A stretch of DNA of 64,000 bases from Pseudonocardia sp. SCN 73-27 (GCA_001725415.1 MEGH01000026.1:36395-100394); one strand, 5' to 3'. Positions 16,963 to 24,723 are shown, numbered from the stretch's first letter. Program-made: numbers and translations. The notes: generated from the letters alone by a model not told the origin.

Positions 16963-16989
16963 CGTCACGATCCGGGCCCCGGCCCCGTC
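16963..16989 (+). promoter_or_regulatory. ECF41-type promoter (NmrA-like gene)
   Basis: CGTCACG (16963-16969), exactly 16 nt, CGTC (16986-16989), against the known TGTCACA-N16-CGTC. It is followed by a strong AAGGAGGAGG ribosome-binding site and the ATG at 17020. Confidence 0.65.
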
Positions 16990-17019
16990 CCACGGGAAAC
17001 CACCGAAGGAGGAGGACCG

Positions 17020-17751
17020 ATGGACATCCTCGTCACCGGGGGCACGGGCAAGCTGGGCCGTGCCCTCGTCGAGCGGCTCCGTGGCGACGGGCGCGCTCCG
17101 CGCGTGCTCAGCCGCACCGCGGGACAGGGCCGAGTCGTCGGCGACCTGCGCACCGGCGCCGGCATCGACGACGCCGTCCGCGGTGCCGACGTGATCGTGC
17201 ACTGCGCGACCGCGCCGCGCGGCGACGCCGACACCACCCGCACGCTCGTCGACGCGGCGGCCCGCGCAGGGAGCCCGCACCTGGTGTACGTGTCGATCGT
17301 CGGCATCGAGACGGTGCCGATGCCCTACTACCGCGCCAAGCTCGCCGCCGAGAAGATCGTGACCGGCAGCGGTCTGCCGTGGACGATCCTGCGCGCCACC
17401 CAGTTCCACGACCTGCTGGCGACGATGTTCTCGGCGGGCTCGCGCACCGGTGTGCTGCCGGTCCTGAAAGCCACTCCGTTCCAGCCCGTCGACGTCACCG
17501 ACGTCGCCGCCCGGCTGGCGAAGCTCGCACTGGAACCCGCGGCAGGCCGGGCCGACGACTTCGGCGGTCCCCAGGTGCGCGACATGGCCGACCTCGGCCG
17601 TGCCTGGCTCGCCGCGACCGGCACACGCCGCCGCGTCGTCGCGCTGCGGCTGCCCGGCGCGATCGCCCGCGGCTACCGGACGGGCGCGCACACCGCGCCC
17701 GAGCACACCGACGGCACGGTGACCTTCGAACAGTTCCTGGGGACGTCGTGA
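17020..17751 (+). CDS. NAD(P)-binding NmrA/SDR-like oxidoreductase
   Basis: 243 residues. The N-terminal dinucleotide motif is TGGTGKLGRALV, followed by VLSRTAG and GADVIVHCATAP. The active-site region is atypical: YYRAKLAAEKIVTGSGLPWT carries the YxxxK spacing of SDRs. The atypical-SDR trait LRATQFHDLL and the later PFQPVDVTDVAARL are typical of NmrA-like sugar-epimerase relatives. ECF41 genes are known to pair with such 'oxidoreductase/epimerase' partners, and the promoter here fits. Its stop overlaps the next gene (GTGA). Substrate unknown. Confidence 0.88.
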   Translation: MDILVTGGTGKLGRALVERLRGDGRAPRVLSRTAGQGRVVGDLRTGAGIDDAVRGADVIVHCATAPRGDADTTRTLVDAAARAGSPHLVYVSIVGIETVPMPYYRAKLAAEKIVTGSGLPWTILRATQFHDLLATMFSAGSRTGVLPVLKATPFQPVDVTDVAARLAKLALEPAAGRADDFGGPQVRDMADLGRAWLAATGTRRRVVALRLPGAIARGYRTGAHTAPEHTDGTVTFEQFLGTS

Positions 17752-18233
17752 ACACGCGCATCGTGCTCCGTGCCGGCCTGCTCGTGCTGGCCGCGACCCA
17801 GGCATTCGTCGGGCTCTGGGCGCTGCCCGCGCCGCGCTCGTTCTACGACGACTTCCCCACGCCCGGCCGCAGCTGGGTCTCGGCGCTGCCGCCCTACAAC
17901 GAGCACCTCGTCCGCGACGTCGGCGCGCTCAGCCTGGCGTTGACGGTCCTGCTCGTCGCCGCGGCGATCTGGCTCGACCGCAGGCTCGTCGCGATCACGC
18001 TCGTGGTGTTCGGCGTCTGGACGGTCCCGCACGTCGTCTTCCACAGCTTCCACCTGCACGGATTCAGTGCGTTGGACGCCACCCTGCAGACCATCGGCTT
18101 CGCGATCGAGGTCGTCGTCGCGCTCGCCCTCGCGGTGGTCCTCGCGAGATCGGGCGACGTCCTGAGCGCGCGCCCGTTCACTCGTCCGAATGACGTAGCA
18201 GCGACACGCCGGACACGCCGCCGAATGAGGTAA
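17748..18233 (+). CDS. Four-TM membrane protein, co-transcribed with the NmrA-like gene
   Basis: 161 residues from a GTG that overlaps the preceding TGA. Four hydrophobic helices are visible (IVLRAGLLVLAATQAFVGLW, LSLALTVLLVAAAIWL, LVAITLVVFGVWTVPHVVFH and IGFAIEVVVALALAVVLA) with HSFHLHGF between helices 3 and 4. The basic C-terminal tail is rich in arginine. It resembles small DoxX-like or DUF-type membrane proteins often following NmrA-like genes, but I cannot name the family. It probably belongs to the ECF41 response. Confidence 0.78.
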   Translation: MNTRIVLRAGLLVLAATQAFVGLWALPAPRSFYDDFPTPGRSWVSALPPYNEHLVRDVGALSLALTVLLVAAAIWLDRRLVAITLVVFGVWTVPHVVFHSFHLHGFSALDATLQTIGFAIEVVVALALAVVLARSGDVLSARPFTRPNDVAATRRTRRRMR

Positions 18234-18264
18234 CACACGGGCGCCGCGAAGAGATGTCGGGGGT

Positions 18265-18456
18265 ATGAACATGCTGTCCGACGTCCTGACCGTCCTCGCC
18301 GGCGGCGCCGGCATCGTCCTGCTGCTGGCCATGGCGGCCCTGCCGCTCTACGCCGACGCCGTCGGCCGCGTCGAGTCCGACGCCCCCCTCATCCCGCAGC
18401 CGCGTCGCGCGCCCGAGTCCCTCGACGCCGTCGTCCCCCGGTCCGTCGCCGCCTGA
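18265..18456 (+). CDS. Small single-TM protein (63 aa), paralogue of the next tiny gene
   Basis: 63 residues with ATG and GGGGG upstream. The first half, MLSDVLTVLAGGAGIVLLLA followed by MAALPLYADAVGR, is one TM helix with a short conserved exit motif. The second half is polar and proline-rich. The next tiny gene (18526-18657) shares the pattern DVLT, helix, A/V-PL, D, GR in the same positions. I do not recognise a family. Two adjacent related copies argue that both are real genes. Confidence 0.6.
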   Translation: MNMLSDVLTVLAGGAGIVLLLAMAALPLYADAVGRVESDAPLIPQPRRAPESLDAVVPRSVAA

Positions 18457-18468
18457 CCTGCTTCTCTC

Positions 18469-18487
18469 AGCGGGCTCCCAGCCCGCT
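18469..18487 (+). terminator. Small hairpin between the two tiny genes
   Basis: AGCGGGCT and AGCCCGCT form a perfect 8-bp stem with a 3-nt loop 13 bp after the first tiny gene. It could be a weak terminator or a processing site. Confidence 0.35.
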
Positions 18488-18525
18488 CGCAGCCGCGGCA
18501 CGGCCTGCGGGGCCACCGTGGAGCC

Positions 18526-18657
18526 ATGGTCCTTCACGATGTCCTGACCTGGTCCGCCCTCGTCGCCGCCGTCCTGCTCTTCGCCGTGATGACCGCGGTC
18601 CCGCTGCTGATCGACCACAGCGGACGCGCACCCGGGCGGCTACCGTCGCGACGATGA
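18526..18657 (+). CDS. Tiny single-TM protein (43 aa), paralogue of the preceding gene
   Basis: 43 codons from the ATG at 18526. The peptide begins MVLHDVLTWSALVAAVLLFA, continues with VMTAVPLLIDHSGR and ends with a short basic tail. It aligns without gaps to the start of the 63-residue protein upstream (DVLT, long apolar helix, APL/VPL, then a polar D..GR exit). Its TGA overlaps the ATG of the VOC-family gene (ATGA), so it is translationally coupled to it. Function unknown. GTGGAGCC just upstream may serve as ribosome-binding site. Confidence 0.55.
   Translation: MVLHDVLTWSALVAAVLLFAVMTAVPLLIDHSGRAPGRLPSRR
18641..18646 (+). promoter_or_regulatory. Leaderless -10 for the VOC-family gene
   Basis: TACCGT lies within the tail of the 43-aa gene, exactly 7 nt before the ATG at 18654. 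Confidence 0.45.
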
Positions 18658-19028
18658 CCCGCCCCACCCCGCGGCTGTCCGTCGTCGCGCTCGACTGCCC
18701 CGACCCCGACGCGCTGATCCGCTTCTACTCGGCGCTCACCGGTTGGCCCCTCGCCGAGGGCGACACCGACGACGACTGGCGTGAGCTCGTCGCCGACGGC
18801 CCCGTCACGATCGCCTGCCAACAGGTGAGCGACTACCGCCCGCCGCAGTGGCCGCTGCAGGAGCACCCGCAGCAGGCGCACCTCGATTTCGACGTCCCCG
18901 ACCTCGACGCCGGCGAGGGGTTCGTCCTCGGCATCGGCGCCACGAAGGCCGACGTCCAGCCCGGTGGGACGTTCCGCGTCTACATCGACCCCGTCGGTCA
19001 TCCGTTCTGCCTGGTCCTCGCGACCTGA
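18654..19028 (+). CDS. VOC-family (glyoxalase/bleomycin-resistance-like) protein
   Basis: 124 residues with one beta-alpha-beta-beta-beta pair. It begins PRLSVVALDCPDPDALIRFY, then LTGWPLAEGDTDDDWRELV; HLDFDVPDLDAGEGFVLGIG and the end VYIDPVGHPFCLVLAT follow. The metal-ligand positions of the fold are partly kept (H in QQAHLDFDV). The reaction is unknown; such single-domain proteins are abundant in soil actinobacteria. Its ATG overlaps the TGA of the tiny upstream gene and also has its own TACCGT at the leaderless distance. Confidence 0.82.
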   Translation: MTRPTPRLSVVALDCPDPDALIRFYSALTGWPLAEGDTDDDWRELVADGPVTIACQQVSDYRPPQWPLQEHPQQAHLDFDVPDLDAGEGFVLGIGATKADVQPGGTFRVYIDPVGHPFCLVLAT

Positions 19029-19043
19029 CACCCGGCCTCCGCC

Positions 19044-19049
19044 TAGACT
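19044..19049 (+). promoter_or_regulatory. Leaderless -10 for dnaG
   Basis: TAGACT stands exactly 7 nt before the GTG at 19057, with no Shine-Dalgarno. This sets the dnaG start. Confidence 0.55.
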
Positions 19050-19056
19050 CGGCGAC

Positions 19057-20955
19057 GTGGCAGGGCGTATCCGGGACAGCGACATCATGGAGGTCCGCGA
19101 CCGCGCCCGGATCGACGAGGTCATCGGCGAGTACGTCGCCCTGCGCCGCGCCGGTGCCGGCTCGCTGAAGGGCCTGTGCCCCTTCCACGACGAGAAGACG
19201 CCGTCGTTCAACGTCCGGCCCACGCACGGCACGTTCCACTGCTTCGGCTGCGGCGAGGGCGGCAGCGTCATCGACTTCGTCATGAAGATCGAAGTCGTCG
19301 GGTTCGTCGAGGCCGTCGAGCGGCTCGCGGAGAAGGTCGGCGTCCGGCTGACCTACGAGGGCGGCGGCAGCTCCGTCCAGCGCGACCGCGGGACCCGCTC
19401 GCGGCTGCTGGAGGCCAACCGCAAGGCCGCGGGGTTCTACACGGAGAAGCTGCGCGGCCCCGAGGCCGCCGCGGCCGTCGAATTCCTCGCCGCGCGCGGG
19501 TTCGACGCCGCCGCGGCCGCCCACTTCGGCTGCGGCTACGCCCCCGCCGGCTGGGACCTGCTCACCAAACACCTGCTGGCCAACGGGTTCACCCTCGACG
19601 AGCTCATGAAGGCCGGACTGTCCAAGGAGGGCAGGCGCGGCCCGATCGACCGGTTCCACCGCCGCCTGCTCTGGCCGATCCGCGACCTCGGCGGCGACGT
19701 CGTCGGCTTCGGCGCCCGCCGGCTCCACGACGACGACGGCATCGAGGCCAAGTACCTCAACACCACCGAGACGCCCGTCTACCGCAAGACCCACGTGCTG
19801 TTCGGGCTCGACCTCGCCAAGCGCGAGATCGCCAGGCGCCGGCAGGTCGTCGTCGTCGAGGGTTACACCGACGTCATGGCCATGCACCTCGCCGGCGTCC
19901 CCACCGCCGTCGCCTCCTGTGGGACGGCCTTCGGCGCCGAGCACGTGTCCGTGATCCGCCGGCTCATCGGCGACGACAGCTTCGACCTCGGCGAGGTCAT
20001 CTACACCTTCGACGGCGACGCCGCCGGCCAGGCCGCCGCGCTGAAGGCGTTCGAGGGCGACCAGAGCTTCGCCGCGCAGACGTTCGTCTCCATCGCCCCC
20101 GACGGCCAGGACCCCTGCGAGCTGCGCCAGTCCGGCGGCGACACCGCCGTGCGCGACCTCGTCGCCCGCCGCGAGCCGCTGTTCGAGTTCGCGATCCGCT
20201 CCATGCTGCGCGAGCACGACCTCGACACCGCCGAGGGCCGCGTCGCCGCCCTGCAACGCTGCGTCCCGCTGGTCGCGCGGATCCGCCGCGAGGATCTTCG
20301 CGACGAGTACGCCCGCCGCCTCGCCGGCTGGACCAGCTGGGACGACATCGCAATGGTCGTCCGCCGGGTCCGCGAGTCCGCGGGCGCACCCGCCGAGCCG
20401 TCCCGCGGCCGCCGGCCCGCGCCGCCCGTCGGCGCCCCGGCCAAGGACGACCCGCGCCTGCACCTGCAGCGCGAGGCCGTGAAGGCGGCGCTGCAGGAGC
20501 CCGCCGTCGCCGGCCCCGCCTACGACGAGCTGCCCGAGGCCGCGTTCACCCACCCCGCGTTCGCCGGGGTGCACCGGGCCGTCGCCGCGGCCGGCGGCGT
20601 GTGCGGCGGGGTGTCGGGCCAGGCGTGGATCGAGGCCGTCGGCGCCGAGTGCGTCCCCGAGTTCCGGGGGCTCGTCCACGAGCTCGCCGTCGAGCCGATG
20701 CAGCTGCCACGTCGGACCGCCCGCGGCGGCAACAACGGCAACGGCCTCACCGACGAGGCCCGCTACGTCAGCAGCGTCGTCGCCGGGGTGCGGCTCGCGC
20801 TCGTCGAGTCGCAGATCGCCGAGCTCAAGGCGCGGCTGCAGCGCACCAACCCCGTCGAGGAGGCCGACGCCTACCACCAGCTCTTCGGTGACCTCGTGCC
20901 GCTCGAGCAGTACCGGATCGCGTTGCGCGACAAGGCGATGGGAGCCGTCGTCTGA
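19057..20955 (+). CDS. dnaG: DNA primase
   Basis: 632 residues, normal for actinobacterial primase, which makes RNA primers at the replication fork. The CHC2 zinc finger uses C41, H44, C62 and C65 (GLCPFHDEKTPSFNV, HCFGCGEGGS). The catalytic core holds the Toprim motifs VVVVEGYTDVMAMHLAG and IYTFDGDAAGQAAA, with the basic LWPIRDLGGDVVGFGARR before them. The C-terminal part (from about residue 470) is the helicase-interacting domain. The GTG start agrees with the leaderless TAGACT. Its TGA overlaps the next ATG by one base. The dgt gene lies a few kb upstream as is usual. Confidence 0.97.
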   Translation: MAGRIRDSDIMEVRDRARIDEVIGEYVALRRAGAGSLKGLCPFHDEKTPSFNVRPTHGTFHCFGCGEGGSVIDFVMKIEVVGFVEAVERLAEKVGVRLTYEGGGSSVQRDRGTRSRLLEANRKAAGFYTEKLRGPEAAAAVEFLAARGFDAAAAAHFGCGYAPAGWDLLTKHLLANGFTLDELMKAGLSKEGRRGPIDRFHRRLLWPIRDLGGDVVGFGARRLHDDDGIEAKYLNTTETPVYRKTHVLFGLDLAKREIARRRQVVVVEGYTDVMAMHLAGVPTAVASCGTAFGAEHVSVIRRLIGDDSFDLGEVIYTFDGDAAGQAAALKAFEGDQSFAAQTFVSIAPDGQDPCELRQSGGDTAVRDLVARREPLFEFAIRSMLREHDLDTAEGRVAALQRCVPLVARIRREDLRDEYARRLAGWTSWDDIAMVVRRVRESAGAPAEPSRGRRPAPPVGAPAKDDPRLHLQREAVKAALQEPAVAGPAYDELPEAAFTHPAFAGVHRAVAAAGGVCGGVSGQAWIEAVGAECVPEFRGLVHELAVEPMQLPRRTARGGNNGNGLTDEARYVSSVVAGVRLALVESQIAELKARLQRTNPVEEADAYHQLFGDLVPLEQYRIALRDKAMGAVV

Positions 20956-21479
20956 TGGGTCTGATGAACCGCCTCACCCAGATCGTGACGGGCCGCGGTG
21001 AGCTGCCGGCGGGTTTCGACGCCTCCCTCGATCCCGACGAGCGGGTCCTCGCCGCTGCCCCGATCGTCGGCGGCAGCCATGTCGTCGCGACGTCGTGGGG
21101 CATCTGGCTGCCCGGCGACGCCCCGCGCCGCATCGGCTGGCACCTCGTCAGCAAGGCCGTCTGGGGTGAGGGCGCGCTCGTCGTCACGGAGGCCACCGCA
21201 TCGGTGGAGGACGGCGTCGTGCTGCTCACCGACCTCCCGCCGCGGCGCCTGCGCCTCGACGACCCGGGCAAGGTGCCGCAGATCGTGCACGAGCGTGTCA
21301 CCGGCTCGATCCGGTCGCGCCACCATCGCGACCTGCCCGGCGGCGGCGCGTGGTTCCTGCAGCGCAAGGTCGCGGGCTCCGACGGGTCGGTCCTGCAGGT
21401 CCGCCCCGACCCGGGAACCGACCCCGAGCTCGTGCGTCGCCTCGCCGTCGAGGTGGCGAGGAAGGCCCGGCAGGCATGA
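20955..21479 (+). CDS. Conserved protein downstream of dnaG, function unknown
   Basis: 174 residues, soluble, starting with an ATG that shares one base with the dnaG stop. The middle alternates short strands (HVVATSWGIWLP, RRIGWHLVSKAVWGEGALVV, VVLLTDLPPRRLRLDDPGKV) and ends in a helix (PELVRRLAVEVARKARQA). The pattern resembles a pleckstrin-like beta barrel, which I infer from strand order only. Tight coupling between dnaG and the methyltransferase gene (ATGA overlap at its end) points to one operon. No catalytic motif is visible. Confidence 0.75.
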   Translation: MGLMNRLTQIVTGRGELPAGFDASLDPDERVLAAAPIVGGSHVVATSWGIWLPGDAPRRIGWHLVSKAVWGEGALVVTEATASVEDGVVLLTDLPPRRLRLDDPGKVPQIVHERVTGSIRSRHHRDLPGGGAWFLQRKVAGSDGSVLQVRPDPGTDPELVRRLAVEVARKARQA

Positions 21480-22234
21480 CCGGCACCACCTGGGACCCCG
21501 CGCTCTACCTCCAGTTCGACGACGCCCGCTCCCGCCCGTTCCTCGACCTCGTCGCCCGCATCGGCGCCGACGCCCCGCGCCGTGTCGTCGACCTCGGCTG
21601 CGGGCCCGGCCACCTCACCGAGGTCCTCACCCGGCGCTGGCCCGACGCCGCCGTCGAGGCCCTGGACTCCTCGCCCGACATGGTCGAGGCCGCCCGGTCG
21701 CGCGGGATCGACGCGACGCTCGCGCCGGTCGAGACCTGGACGCCCGGCCCGGACGTCGACGTCGTCGTCACCAACGCCGTGCTGCAGTGGGTGCCCACGC
21801 ACCCGGAGCTGCTCGCCCGCTGGGTCGACGCGCTGCCGGCCGGCGGCTGGTTCGCGATGCAGGTGCCCGGCAACTTCGGCGCCCCCTCGCACGCGCTGTC
21901 CCGCGAGCTCGCGGCCCGCCGCGGCCTCACCCTGCGCGACGAGCTCGCGGTGCAGGAACCCGCCGACTACGCCTCGATCCTGGGCCGACCCGGCGTCGCC
22001 GTCGACGTCTGGGAGACGACCTACCTGCAGCGGCTCACCGGCGACGACCCCGTCCTCACCTGGATCAGCGCCACTGCGCTGCGCCCGGTCCGCGACGCGC
22101 TCGATCCTGCGGAGTACGACGACTTCCGCGCCGAGCTCGCCCCGCTGCTGCGCGAGGCCTACCCGATGCGCGCCGACGGCACGACCTGGCTCCCGTTCCG
22201 GCGCATCTTCGCGGTGGCGCACAAGCTCTCTTAG
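21476..22234 (+). CDS. tam: Trans-aconitate 2-methyltransferase-like SAM enzyme
   Basis: 252 residues, the usual length of Tam. It starts TTWDPALYLQFDDARSRPFL, the Tam-type N-terminus. The SAM site is RVVDLGCGPGHLTEVL with the acidic ribose-binding residue in VEALDSSPDMVEAAR, and VVTNAVLQWVPTHPELL is the post-motif of this family. Tam methylates trans-aconitate to remove an aconitase inhibitor. The start overlaps the previous stop (ATGA). The stop overlaps that of a convergent decayed ATPase gene. The substrate is inferred from family resemblance. Confidence 0.87.
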   Translation: MTGTTWDPALYLQFDDARSRPFLDLVARIGADAPRRVVDLGCGPGHLTEVLTRRWPDAAVEALDSSPDMVEAARSRGIDATLAPVETWTPGPDVDVVVTNAVLQWVPTHPELLARWVDALPAGGWFAMQVPGNFGAPSHALSRELAARRGLTLRDELAVQEPADYASILGRPGVAVDVWETTYLQRLTGDDPVLTWISATALRPVRDALDPAEYDDFRAELAPLLREAYPMRADGTTWLPFRRIFAVAHKLS

Positions 22235-22810
22235 GGCTTCAGCAGCTCTCGCACGTGTCGGGCGGGATCGGCGAGGAACGCGCGCGTCGTCACGACCGGC
22301 AGCGCGTCGTCGTGCTCGACGGTGCGCAGCCGTCCGTCGTCACCGATCTCCAGGATCCGCGCCCGCGGGACCGCCGCCAGGATCGGCGAGTGCGTCGCGA
22401 CGATGAATTGCGACCCCTGTCGCGCCGGCTCGTGGATACGCGCCAGTGCCGCCATGCAGCCCGTCACCGGCAGCGCCGCCTCCGGCTCGTCGAGCAGGTA
22501 GAGCCTGCCGGGCCGGAACCGGTGGTCGAGCAGGTCGAGGAACGACCACCCGCAGAGCCCCGCCCGACGCGGACTCGCTCGAGCGCGTCGTGAACCGGAA
22601 CGACCGCGACCCGCCCTCCGCGTTGAACCCCGCCGCGACCGCGATCGCCTCGACGAGCGTCGACTTCCCGGACCCGTTCTCGCCCACCAGGAACGTCACA
22701 CCCGGCCCGAGCTCCAACCGCCGGCCGCGCAGGGCGGCGACGACGGCGAGATCGAACGGGTAGCCGGGTTCCTCGGGGACCGCTGCCGCGTCGATCTCGA
22801 GGTGCCGCAG
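22231..22810 (-). pseudogene. AAA ATPase (SMC-like ABC type), decayed
   Basis: The N-terminal part reads [20 protein letters not shown], then Walker A in [17 protein letters not shown] and [20 protein letters not shown]. The frame opens with CTG directly after an in-frame TAA, so no normal start codon precedes this conserved part. After SSES the frame shifts and the text jumps to [18 protein letters not shown], the Walker B region, and [19 protein letters not shown]. Comparison with the family implies that about 60-70 residues of the middle (Q-loop and signature) were lost by deletion with a frameshift. The last ORF could still make a 78-residue fragment. Family: single-domain predicted ATPases near 240 residues. 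Confidence 0.75.
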
Positions 22811-22848
22811 TTAGACCGCCGGACCACCCGGCGCCCGCCGCCGAGAGG

Positions 22849-23058
22849 TCAGTGACCGCGCCCGTTCGACGACGAGTCCCCGTGCGGGTTGCCGGTGACG
22901 ACCTCCTCGACCCGTGCCCGCACCACCCCCGCCGCGCCCTGCACCGCAGGGTGGTCGGTGACGCGCTGGTAGGTCCGCACCAGCTGCTCGTAGCGCTCGT
23001 GCCCGGCCCGCGCCCCCAACACGTACCCGACGGCCGCACCCAACAAGAACTTCAGCAT
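22849..23058 (-). CDS. Small YtxH-like protein
   Basis: 69 residues beginning MLKFLLGAAVGYVLGARAGH followed by ERYEQLVRTYQRV. The glycine-zipper-like hydrophobic N-terminus and the GARAGxERYE motif are shared by short actinobacterial YtxH-like proteins. After them comes an amphipathic helix (VRARVEEVVTG) and a polar tail. It is probably membrane-associated. GGAGGCGAC precedes the ATG. It lies alone between the decayed ATPase and tRNA-Asn. Confidence 0.75.
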   Translation of the reverse strand: MLKFLLGAAVGYVLGARAGHERYEQLVRTYQRVTDHPAVQGAAGVVRARVEEVVTGNPHGDSSSNGRGH

Positions 23059-23211
23059 GTCGCCTCCGCAGGTCGTCCGTGTACGCGCCCCATCCTGCCC
23101 CAGCCGTCGGTCCGCCGGGTGCCCTGGAGGACAGGGCCCCCCGGACGATGCGGCCGAACGGGTGCGCTAAGGTTTGCGAGTCGGAAGGGCGGCGCCCGAC
23201 CGGCACAGCGG

Positions 23212-23284
23212 TCCTCCGTAGCTCAATTGGCAGAGCATGCGACTGTTAATCGCAGGGTTACTGGTTCGAGTCCAGTCGGAGGAG
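23212..23284 (+). tRNA. tRNA-Asn (anticodon GTT)
   Basis: A complete cloverleaf can be drawn. The acceptor stem TCCTCCG pairs with CGGAGGA and the discriminator is G. The D arm has GCTC/GAGC. The anticodon stem TGCGA/TCGCA has loop CTGTTAA with GTT at 23245-23247, and the T arm contains GGTTCGAGTCC. CCA is not encoded. A -10-like TAAGGT lies at 23168-23173. Coding relics follow directly downstream. Confidence 0.97.
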
Positions 23285-23304
23285 CTTTCTCCCAGCTCAG
23301 AGGC

Positions 23305-23463
23305 CTAACCCGAGCTGATTTCAAGATCACGCCGCTCTTTCACCCCCATCTTTGGTGGGGCGGCGACGGTCTTGCGGTGGACGTGGGACGTCACCCACTC
23401 GAAGCCGGCGGCCGCGACGATCACGCGCAGCTCTGCCTGCGTGTTCGACGGGTCGGTGGCCCC
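23305..23463 (-). pseudogene. Tyrosine integrase C-terminal relic downstream of tRNA-Asn
   Basis: A 52-codon segment between stops has no start codon. It reads DPSNTQAELRVIVAAAGFEW and then VTSHVHRKTVA, matching the region around the HxxR active-site motif of actinobacterial tyrosine recombinases. In intact enzymes 'SHVFRKTVAT' is followed by the helix with the GH motif and the catalytic Tyr. Here the sequence switches after KTVA to unrelated residues and ends, so the catalytic end is missing. Position next to a tRNA 3' end fits an old integration site. The segment is short, so the call rests on one motif. Confidence 0.55.
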
Positions 23464-23646
23464 TCAGGTGCGATCGGGCTGTGGCACAAGGCAAACGATC
23501 GCCGACCACGGTGCAGCATCGTCTTCACCGGCGCCAACGCCCCGACCACCGTCGAGCGGTTCCCACGCGGGGAGGCCGTTCAGTACCGCGAGCACGCGCG
23601 ACGAACGCCGTGTGATCTCGATGCCCGTCGGCGACACCCAACGCAT
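23464..23646 (-). pseudogene. Coding-like fragment in the tRNA-adjacent relic region
   Basis: An open segment in the same frame as the integrase relic, separated from it by one TGA. It contains RWVSPTGIEITRRSSRVLAV and NGLPAWEPL, which look like real protein, and the frame extends a few codons upstream without a start (PRWANPSM). I do not recognise the family. Together with the integrase piece it suggests leftovers of an excised or deleted mobile element covering roughly 23285-23720. The remainder of that stretch shows nothing I can name. Confidence 0.35.
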
Positions 23647-23723
23647 CGAGGGGTTCGCCCACCGAGGCTGCGCAGCCCCTCGAACTGGGGGCGGAGCCCA
23701 GCCTGGCGCCGGTTACTCTCAGC

Positions 23724-23906
23724 TCAGCCACGCAACAGGTTCTGATCGACCCAGGCACTGACGTCGATGTCGTGCCGGTCGGCTATCTCGATGAGGTCCT
23801 CGAGACGCGCGCGGTGCCGGGCAGCCTGGTTCGGCTCATCGGCTTCGACAGCGGCGACGATGCGCTCCTGGGCCGCCATGATCTGTGTCCGCAGCTCCTC
23901 GATCAC
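23724..23906 (-). CDS. Short helical protein, function unknown
   Basis: 60 residues from a GTG with AAGGAGACG upstream. It is almost entirely helical and charged: IEELRTQIMAAQERIVAAVE, then NQAARHRARLEDLIEIADRH and the end DVSAWVDQNLLRG. The first 40 residues could form a short coiled coil. The in-frame extension upstream of the GTG has no coherent sequence. No family recognised. It sits alone between the mobile-element relics and a two-domain ABM-like gene. Confidence 0.55.
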   Translation of the reverse strand: MIEELRTQIMAAQERIVAAVEADEPNQAARHRARLEDLIEIADRHDIDVSAWVDQNLLRG

Positions 23907-23968
23907 GAGGTTCGTCTCCTTCGCGCGTATTGTGCCGCAGTTGTCGGGCTGCGGCGGCGCCCCGCGAG

Positions 23969-24574
23969 TCAGTCGGAGCGCGCGGACTGCCGGACCAGCA
24001 CGTACGCCTCGGACCGGGGAAAGATTGTCCCGGCTTGCCTCGTGGCGGCGGCGGGCAGTTCCTCGAGGAGGGCGTCTGCGCGGCCTGCCGCATCCTGGTC
24101 CGTCCAGGTGGTCACGAGCAGCAGGCTGCCGTTCTTCTGATCGACGAGGACCTCGGAGCTGCACAGACCGGTGGCGGCGGACATGCGGTGCAGAAGCTCG
24201 TCGCGGACGAAGGCCAGCCCGGCGTCGATCCTCGATGGCTCGAGCTGCACCCGGGTCATCCGCACCGCCGCACCGGGATCGGGAACCGCGGGTCGTTCGG
24301 CGACGACGACCTCGAAGCTCTCGGCGACCAGCTCACCACCTGCGGCCACCGCGGCGTCCTCACGCGCGCGGGTCAGGACGGCCCCGGAGGAATGCTGCGG
24401 ATCGTCCCAGTAGGACATCGCGACGATGACGCCGGCCTCCGGATCGACGAGCGTGGTCAGGCCCCTGTTGCCGTCCGCCGACTCGACCGCATCTCGATCG
24501 CATTCCTCGATGTGGGCGACGCCGGAATCGACCTTGGCTCGCAGCCCGAATATGGTGTTGACCCGCGCGTACAT
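23969..24574 (-). CDS. Two-domain ABM-like (dimeric alpha-beta barrel) protein
   Basis: 201 residues from the ATG at 24574, preceded by GGAGGCTCC. The two halves look alike. The first has YARVNTIFGLRAKVDSGVAH, GNRGLTTLVDPEAGVIVAMS and YWDDPQH; the second has MTRVQLEPSRIDAGLAFVRD, GLCSSEVLVDQKNGSLLLVT and TWTDQDAAGRAD. This strand-helix-strand-strand order with a W(D/T)D motif is the antibiotic-biosynthesis-monooxygenase fold in tandem. Such proteins can be small oxygenases or just ligand-binding stress proteins; no cofactor site is visible. The 149 bp upstream to the TetR stop hold nothing obvious. Confidence 0.68.
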   Translation of the reverse strand: MYARVNTIFGLRAKVDSGVAHIEECDRDAVESADGNRGLTTLVDPEAGVIVAMSYWDDPQHSSGAVLTRAREDAAVAAGGELVAESFEVVVAERPAVPDPGAAVRMTRVQLEPSRIDAGLAFVRDELLHRMSAATGLCSSEVLVDQKNGSLLLVTTWTDQDAAGRADALLEELPAAATRQAGTIFPRSEAYVLVRQSARSD

Positions 24575-24723
24575 CGGGAGCCTCCTCAGTGCCCCACGGC
24601 GATGTGGGGCCCGCCCACTGTCGCGCGACGTGGGCGCCATCGACAGAAGGCGCTGGACCCTTGACGATGTGTCCTCCACCACAGGGAACGCAGCCCCGCG
24701 TCTCGAACTCGGCGGGGTCGTTC

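Noticed and set aside
18805-20877. 690-codon minus-strand frame across dnaG
   Set aside because: Shadow of dnaG in the reverse frame; composition is Gly/Val/Ala/Glu-rich, typical of GC-driven antisense frames.
23287-23725. Direct repeat of 'cagctcag' flanking the relics as attachment sites
   Set aside because: Only about 8-10 matching bases at 23288 and 23714, not derived from the tRNA 3' end; too short to support att sites.
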